Shown here: positions 56,041 to 64,000 of the stretch, piece after piece
How positions within the stretch are numbered: position 1 is the stretch's first letter
Layout: the number at the start of each line of letters is the position of its first letter
Assembly (NCBI RefSeq): GCF_006716305.1
Contig: NZ_VFOU01000004.1
Location: 273,491 to 337,490, forward strand
Length of the DNA stretch: 64,000 nt
Direction of reading: 5' to 3'
Source: Enteractinococcus coprophilus
GTDB lineage: Bacteria; Actinomycetota; Actinomycetes; Actinomycetales; Micrococcaceae
Notes under the pieces: generated by a model
What the model saw: only the letters and a program-made list of their open reading frames with translations
Databases searched by the model: none
What the model was told of the DNA's origin: nothing
Translations under genes and position numbers: made by a program

Positions 56041-57312
56041 CTAAGCGTTCATCGTGCCCGGGGTGTGAGCCACTTCGGCAGCGGCTTTGGTCAAGCGATA
56101 TCGCTGATACAGGTCACGTTTGAGGTTGCGGTCTCGGCTGTACTGCAATGGCCATCCAATACGATTGGCACGCTTTGCAGCAGCAAGTTGCTGTTGCTGG
56201 TCAGGTGCAGCGTAGTGTTTGGCCAGCTTGAGAGGAATCGTTAATGAAGCGGCGGGTCCATCGGTAGTCACCGGTTCGCCGTGAGGTGTGGGATCGATGA
56301 ATTCCCGGTAGAGGTAGGCGGCAGGGTTAGCTCCAGCTACCGTCAGGTAGTAATGATGGCGGCCCAGCCGAGGATTCATCTCCAAGAAGTAGGCCTCTCC
56401 TGTGGCCTCATGAATTTTGAGGTCAAACATGCCAAAGCCGTGCCAGTCCAATGCATCCATGAGTCGTGCACCTTGTTCTTCTACCTGGGCATCGGAGACT
56501 GCAACCACGGCTCGCGAGTTGCCTTCTAAACCCGGAGCGTGGTCTTCAACAATGACTTCGGCTAGACCGGTCAGCGAGTTCTGGCCGGTACGGTCACGGA
56601 AGTGTGTGAGGATTCGAAGGTTGGAATCCGGTCCCGGAATGAACTGCTGAATGATTAGCGAACCGCGGTAGCCCGCATTGATAGCTTGCGTGAGGATCTC
56701 CTGCAATTGGTTAGGCTCGTACAAGAAATGAACTTTACGACGGCCAGGGAAGCGAGTATTGGCCCACGCCGCGCCGTCTCCGGCTTTCAGTATCAGCGGG
56801 TAATCCAGCCCTACCTCGGTGACGGACTCTAAAAACTCATCCACTGCCTGGACGCCCTGTGAGCAGTCCATGGAAACAGTCTTTGGATATCTGACCCCCA
56901 GCTCGTCACACAGCGCATAAAAGTTTTCTTTCAGCGATGCGCGATCCAATTGATCGGTCGTGAGGTCTGGGAAGACATACCCCATAGCGCGAAGCTCTTC
57001 GCTGTGCTCTATGACAATCCGCACGAGGTGATCATAGCCGGCCAATAGGAGCAGCGGGCGCTCGCCGTCACGTTGCAGATGTTGAGCAACGCGCCCGAGA
57101 TGTTCAACGACGCGCGCCGGTTCAAACATCGCGCCGGCAGGATGCAGGTGGGTAATTTTGCTACCGCCCACTACCAAGTTTTCTGCGGTGGGGACGATGG
57201 CTGATGTCACCCCGTATGCTTCATGAAATTCGCGGGCCAGCGTATAAGCGCCGAGGTCTCCCCCGGTAATCACCGGGACAAAGGTTTGGGCAGCAGGGAT
57301 CTGTGAACTCAT
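56041..57312 (-). CDS. ATP-grasp carboxylate-amine ligase, D-aspartate-ligase-like
   Basis: A 423-residue ATP-grasp enzyme. The N-terminus FVPVITGGDLGAYTLAREFHEAYG, followed by LDRASLKENFYALCDELGVRYPKT, resembles the D-aspartate ligase (Aslfm) type that attaches a dicarboxylic amino acid to the stem lysine or bridge of peptidoglycan precursors. The ATP/magnesium site is in AYFLEMNPRLGRHHYYL near residues 303-319. I use the ATG at 57310-57312 rather than the TTG six codons upstream; there is no ribosome-binding site, and TAAACT 8 nt upstream could give a leaderless mRNA. It is divergent from a FemAB gene 83 bp away. Substrate (D-Asp, L-Glu or D-Glu) is inferred, not proven. Confidence 0.75.
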   Translation of the reverse strand: MSSQIPAAQTFVPVITGGDLGAYTLAREFHEAYGVTSAIVPTAENLVVGGSKITHLHPAGAMFEPARVVEHLGRVAQHLQRDGERPLLLLAGYDHLVRIVIEHSEELRAMGYVFPDLTTDQLDRASLKENFYALCDELGVRYPKTVSMDCSQGVQAVDEFLESVTEVGLDYPLILKAGDGAAWANTRFPGRRKVHFLYEPNQLQEILTQAINAGYRGSLIIQQFIPGPDSNLRILTHFRDRTGQNSLTGLAEVIVEDHAPGLEGNSRAVVAVSDAQVEEQGARLMDALDWHGFGMFDLKIHEATGEAYFLEMNPRLGRHHYYLTVAGANPAAYLYREFIDPTPHGEPVTTDGPAASLTIPLKLAKHYAAPDQQQQLAAAKRANRIGWPLQYSRDRNLKRDLYQRYRLTKAAAEVAHTPGTMNA

Positions 57313-57395
57313 AATGGACGAGTTTAGCAACTGCCAGCCGTGACCCTGCTCGCCCTACCCCAGGGAACCTTCCACAGCTGGGGTACGCTGGAGAC

Positions 57396-58577
57396 GTGAC
57401 ACAACATAAGACCCTGAATATTCAAGAGATTTCCACGGAAGAACATCAAAGGTTCCTCGCTGAGCAACCGCGCGCTTCCTTCTTACAAAACCCCTATTGG
57501 CCCCAGACCAAGCCAGCGTGGCGTAGCCAATCATTGGGTTGGTTGGACAATGATCGGTTGGTGGCCACAAGCTTAGTGCTATACCGTCCGATCCCGGTGC
57601 CTGGTCTAAGGGGCCGGAGCTTAGCGTATATGGCAGAGGGACCAGTTTTTGATCCTGAAACCATTGCCTTAGATTCTCTTGTAAATCCGCTGGTGCCATA
57701 TATGCGCAGTCAGGGCGCGTTCTTGATCCGAATGGGCTTACCCTTCAATCTGCGCCGCTGGGAGGCCGAGACCATCCGGCGCACGCTATCTGCCAACGAA
57801 CACGACATGATTCCAGATCTCCATCCGGCGGAGTCCAACCCCACGGCTTGGTCTTTGGAAGATTCCTTGGTGCGGCTGGGCTGGAAGAAGCCCGAAATGA
57901 CTGAAGAATTCGGACCGGGTCAGGCCCAGTTCCAGGCGCGGATCCCTCTGCCGGAGCTCACCGCCGAACAACGCGCTGACCGCGAGTCCCCGGAATTTAT
58001 CCAAGCGGTCGATGACGTGCTAGCCCGCATGGACAGTACTTCACGGCGTCAGACGCGTAAATCGATGCGCTCGGATTTACAGATCTCCGTAGGCGACATT
58101 TCGGATATTGACCAGTGGCAAACCCTGTATGAGGAAACGGCCGAGCGAGATGACTTCACTGGTCGTCCTCAAACCTATTTTGAGTCGATGTTCAATGCAT
58201 TAAATGCTTCGGATATCGCTCAGTGCAAGGTCTTATTTGCCCACTATGAGGATCAGCTGCTTGCTTCTGCGATTTATGTGCAGCAACAAGATACCGGCTG
58301 GTATGTGTATGGGGCGTCGACGCGTGCTGAGTCAAAACGTTATGCTCCTCGCGCGCTGCAATTGGAACAAGTCAAGCTCAGCCTAGAAGCTGGCGCTCGC
58401 TGGTATGACTTGGGCGGAGTCTCCCCCACGTTGAAGAAAGAACACGAGCTTGCTGGTCTGACGCGGTTTAAAACGACCATGGGCGCAGACGTCATCGAGA
58501 CGATGGGTGAATGGGACTACCCGATCAATAAGGTGCTGAGCCAGGCGTTCAATCGGTATCTTGCGCGCAGAGGTTAG
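57396..58577 (+). CDS. FemAB/FemX-type peptidoglycan bridge aminoacyltransferase
   Basis: A 393-residue double-GNAT-fold transferase of the FemXAB family, which adds an amino acid from aminoacyl-tRNA to the lysine side chain of lipid II at the inner membrane face. Visible family blocks are FLQNPYWPQTKPAW (residues 29-42), STSRRQTRKSMRSDLQI (about 212-228) and a C-terminal part with YGASTRAESKRYAPRALQLEQVK and YDLGGVSPTLKKEHELAGLTRFK. GTG start at 57396; GGAG is only 2 nt away, so the site is unusual. It stands back to back with the ATP-grasp ligase. Glycine or serine are the usual amino acids added. Confidence 0.88.
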   Translation: MTQHKTLNIQEISTEEHQRFLAEQPRASFLQNPYWPQTKPAWRSQSLGWLDNDRLVATSLVLYRPIPVPGLRGRSLAYMAEGPVFDPETIALDSLVNPLVPYMRSQGAFLIRMGLPFNLRRWEAETIRRTLSANEHDMIPDLHPAESNPTAWSLEDSLVRLGWKKPEMTEEFGPGQAQFQARIPLPELTAEQRADRESPEFIQAVDDVLARMDSTSRRQTRKSMRSDLQISVGDISDIDQWQTLYEETAERDDFTGRPQTYFESMFNALNASDIAQCKVLFAHYEDQLLASAIYVQQQDTGWYVYGASTRAESKRYAPRALQLEQVKLSLEAGARWYDLGGVSPTLKKEHELAGLTRFKTTMGADVIETMGEWDYPINKVLSQAFNRYLARRG

Positions 58578-58746
58578 TACTGCAGCTCTCTGGCATCCTT
58601 TAACGGCCGTGGTCCTGACTCGTCAGGGTCGCGGCCGTTGGTTTTCATGGACAGTGATCGCGTTAGCGGTTAGCGGTAACTGCGCGATAATGCTTAGGGT
58701 GAATATAGCGTTCTGATCGCTACTGATGAAGAGAGCTAGATATTTC

Positions 58747-58962
58747 ATGACCAAGATCGATACAAAAACCCCTACCCTGCCCTCGACCGCGTTAGTTTTG
58801 CTGCTGACCGGTTTCGGGTCGTTGTTTATTATCGTTGGGATCATCACGCTCGTTGCGACGGACCCGACCAACTGGGTTGGCGTGGGGCTGAGCTGGTTCG
58901 TGGGGTTGTATAGCTTTGTCATGGCTCAGATATTTAAGCAGCGGCGTCAGCGCCAGCAATAG
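58747..58962 (+). CDS. Hypothetical small two-helix membrane protein
   Basis: A 71-residue protein with two hydrophobic segments (STALVLLLTGFGSLFIIVGIITLVA and VGVGLSWFVGLYSFVMAQIF) and a basic tail RQRRQRQQ-like at the C-terminus. An earlier in-frame ATG at 58726 would add 7 residues; neither has a good ribosome-binding site. No family recognised. It follows the FemAB gene on the same strand and ends at the terminator 58987-59020, so it may be cotranscribed with it. Confidence 0.6.
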   Translation: MTKIDTKTPTLPSTALVLLLTGFGSLFIIVGIITLVATDPTNWVGVGLSWFVGLYSFVMAQIFKQRRQRQQ

Positions 58963-58986
58963 TTAATGTTTATTTAGTGAGACAAC

Positions 58987-59020
58987 AAAGAGCCAGTGCG
59001 AAAATTCGCACTGGCTCTTT
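58987..59020. terminator. Bidirectional terminator between the small membrane gene and rpoC
   Basis: A 16-bp perfect stem, AAAGAGCCAGTGCGAA (58987-59002) with TTCGCACTGGCTCTTT (59005-59020), and a 2-nt centre. It ends in T-runs on both strands and lies between convergent genes. Confidence 0.9.
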
Positions 59021-59054
59021 CTAGGTTGAGGGCCGGTTTTAGTGGCCTACGAGG

Positions 59055-62945
<3,891 letters not shown>

Positions 62946-63000
62946 TGTCCTATGAACTCCTGGTTCTAAAGTGGATGAAAGACTTTGTTGTGTGTGGAAC

Positions 63001-64000
63001 TTAGACTTCTTCTACCGAGCTGGGTTCAGCCCGGGAGAGGTCGATGCCTAGTTCTTCAGCAGCACGGAATGAATCTTCATCCGAGTCACGCATTTCGATG
63101 GATTGACCGTCGGCGGAAAGTACTTCCACGTTCAGGCACAAGGATTGCATTTCCTTGATCAATACCTTGAACGATTCTGGAACGCCTGGTTCTGGAATGT
63201 TTTCACCCTTGACGATGGCTTCATAGACCTTGACACGGCCGTGGACGTCGTCAGATTTGTGGGTGAGCAGTTCCTGCAGGGTGTATGCGGCACCGTATGC
63301 TTCCAGTGCCCATACCTCCATTTCACCAAAGCGCTGACCACCGAATTGTGCTTTACCACCCAGTGGTTGCTGGGTAATCATCGAGTACGGTCCTGTTGAA
63401 CGCGCGTGGATCTTGTCGTCAACCAAGTGGTGCAGTTTCAGCATGTACATGTAGCCAACCGAGATCGGCTCTGGGAATGGCTCTCCAGAGCGACCGTCGA
63501 ACAGCTGCGCCTTCCCGTTAGTACCCATGAGGCGTTCGCCGTCGCGGGTGGGGTTGACGTGGCCCAGTAGGCCGGTGACTTCTTCGGCTTCTGCACCGTC
63601 GAAGACCGGGGTGGCAACGTTGACCGGTCCGGTTTCACGCGGCAGGTTCGGCAGCTTGGCCAGGAAGTCTGGTTCGCCTTCGATCTTCCAACCGTTGGCG
63701 GCGGCCCATCCGAGGTGTAGTTCCATGACCTGACCCAGGTTCATACGTCCTGGAACACCCAGTGGGTTCAGGATCATATCAACTGGTGTTCCGTCGGCCA
63801 TAAATGGCATGTCTTCCATCGGGAGAATCTTGGCGATAACGCCCTTGTTCCCGTGGCGGCCAGCCATTTTGTCACCGTCTTGGATCTTACGTTTCTGCGC
63901 TACGTAGACGCGGACCAGCTGGTTGACGCCTGCTGGGAGATCGTCGTCTTCGTCGCGGTCGAAGATGCGAACACCGATGACGGTTCCGGATTCACCGTGT
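63001..64000 (-). CDS. rpoB: DNA-directed RNA polymerase subunit beta, C-terminal part
   Basis: The minus-strand frame is open from the right window edge to a stop at 63001, giving about 333 residues of the C-terminal third. It contains [29 protein letters not shown] (catalytic-centre lysine region), [17 protein letters not shown] and [28 protein letters not shown]. The rifampicin region is outside the window. rpoC follows 55 bp downstream. Confidence 0.99.
   Translation of the reverse strand, partial: HGESGTVIGVRIFDRDEDDDLPAGVNQLVRVYVAQKRKIQDGDKMAGRHGNKGVIAKILPMEDMPFMADGTPVDMILNPLGVPGRMNLGQVMELHLGWAAANGWKIEGEPDFLAKLPNLPRETGPVNVATPVFDGAEAEEVTGLLGHVNPTRDGERLMGTNGKAQLFDGRSGEPFPEPISVGYMYMLKLHHLVDDKIHARSTGPYSMITQQPLGGKAQFGGQRFGEMEVWALEAYGAAYTLQELLTHKSDDVHGRVKVYEAIVKGENIPEPGVPESFKVLIKEMQSLCLNVEVLSADGQSIEMRDSDEDSFRAAEELGIDLSRAEPSSVEEV

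Overview
The window comes from an actinobacterium of moderate GC, most likely a Micrococcales/Micrococcaceae relative. I infer this from the protein families (DUF5701, a short-lid Adk, rpsD absent from the alpha operon, extended acidic or basic tails on L17, S5 and S3), a DtxR/IdeR-type iron box, frequent GTG/TTG starts and several apparently leaderless genes. I cannot name a genus from sequence reading alone.

Left part (1-8.9 kb). A cut-off methyltransferase is followed by a small membrane-protein gene facing a DUF2975 membrane protein plus XRE regulator pair across a 25-bp palindrome. Next come a DUF5701 gene and a complete siderophore-type iron ABC transporter behind an iron box. A GCS2-type glutamate-cysteine ligase then converges on the sodium/glutamate symporter GltS.

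8.9-20.1 kb is a housekeeping region on the minus strand: rarD-acpS-nnr-alr-tsaE-tsaB-rimI-tsaD, chained by ATGA/TAATG overlaps. It combines the t6A tRNA-modification genes with alanine racemase, nicotinamide-nucleotide repair and holo-ACP synthase. Divergent from it are coaA and an M15 D,D-carboxypeptidase, then mscL; glmM with a coupled small membrane protein follows.

20.7-31 kb is a metabolic block between glmM and rpsI: a fused binding-protein/permease amino-acid transporter with its ATPase, an aldonolactone-oxidase-like enzyme, a fold-III PLP enzyme, an aldehyde dehydrogenase and a HyuA/HyuB pair.

31-55.5 kb is the ribosomal superregion, read right to left: rpsL-rpsG-fusA-tuf; rpsJ-rplCDWB-rpsS-rplV-rpsC-rplP-rpmC-rpsQ; rplN-rplX-rplE-rpsH-rplF-rplR-rpsE-rpmD-rplO; secY-adk; map; infA-rpmJ-rpsM-rpsK-rpoA-rplQ; truA; rplM-rpsI. 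Strong hairpins cut the classical S10/spc/alpha run into separate units, and several units begin with structured leaders. A LysR gene sits between rplM and truA.

55.5-64 kb holds rpoB (cut by the right edge) and rpoC. Between rpoC and rpsL lie three non-ribosomal genes: a small membrane protein, a FemAB-type peptidoglycan bridge transferase and, divergently, an ATP-grasp enzyme resembling D-aspartate ligase. The last two look like a two-enzyme machine for an amino acid plus dicarboxylate cell-wall cross-bridge. I regard this pair and the 503-527 switch as the most interesting parts. No rRNA, tRNA, CRISPR array or transposase was seen.
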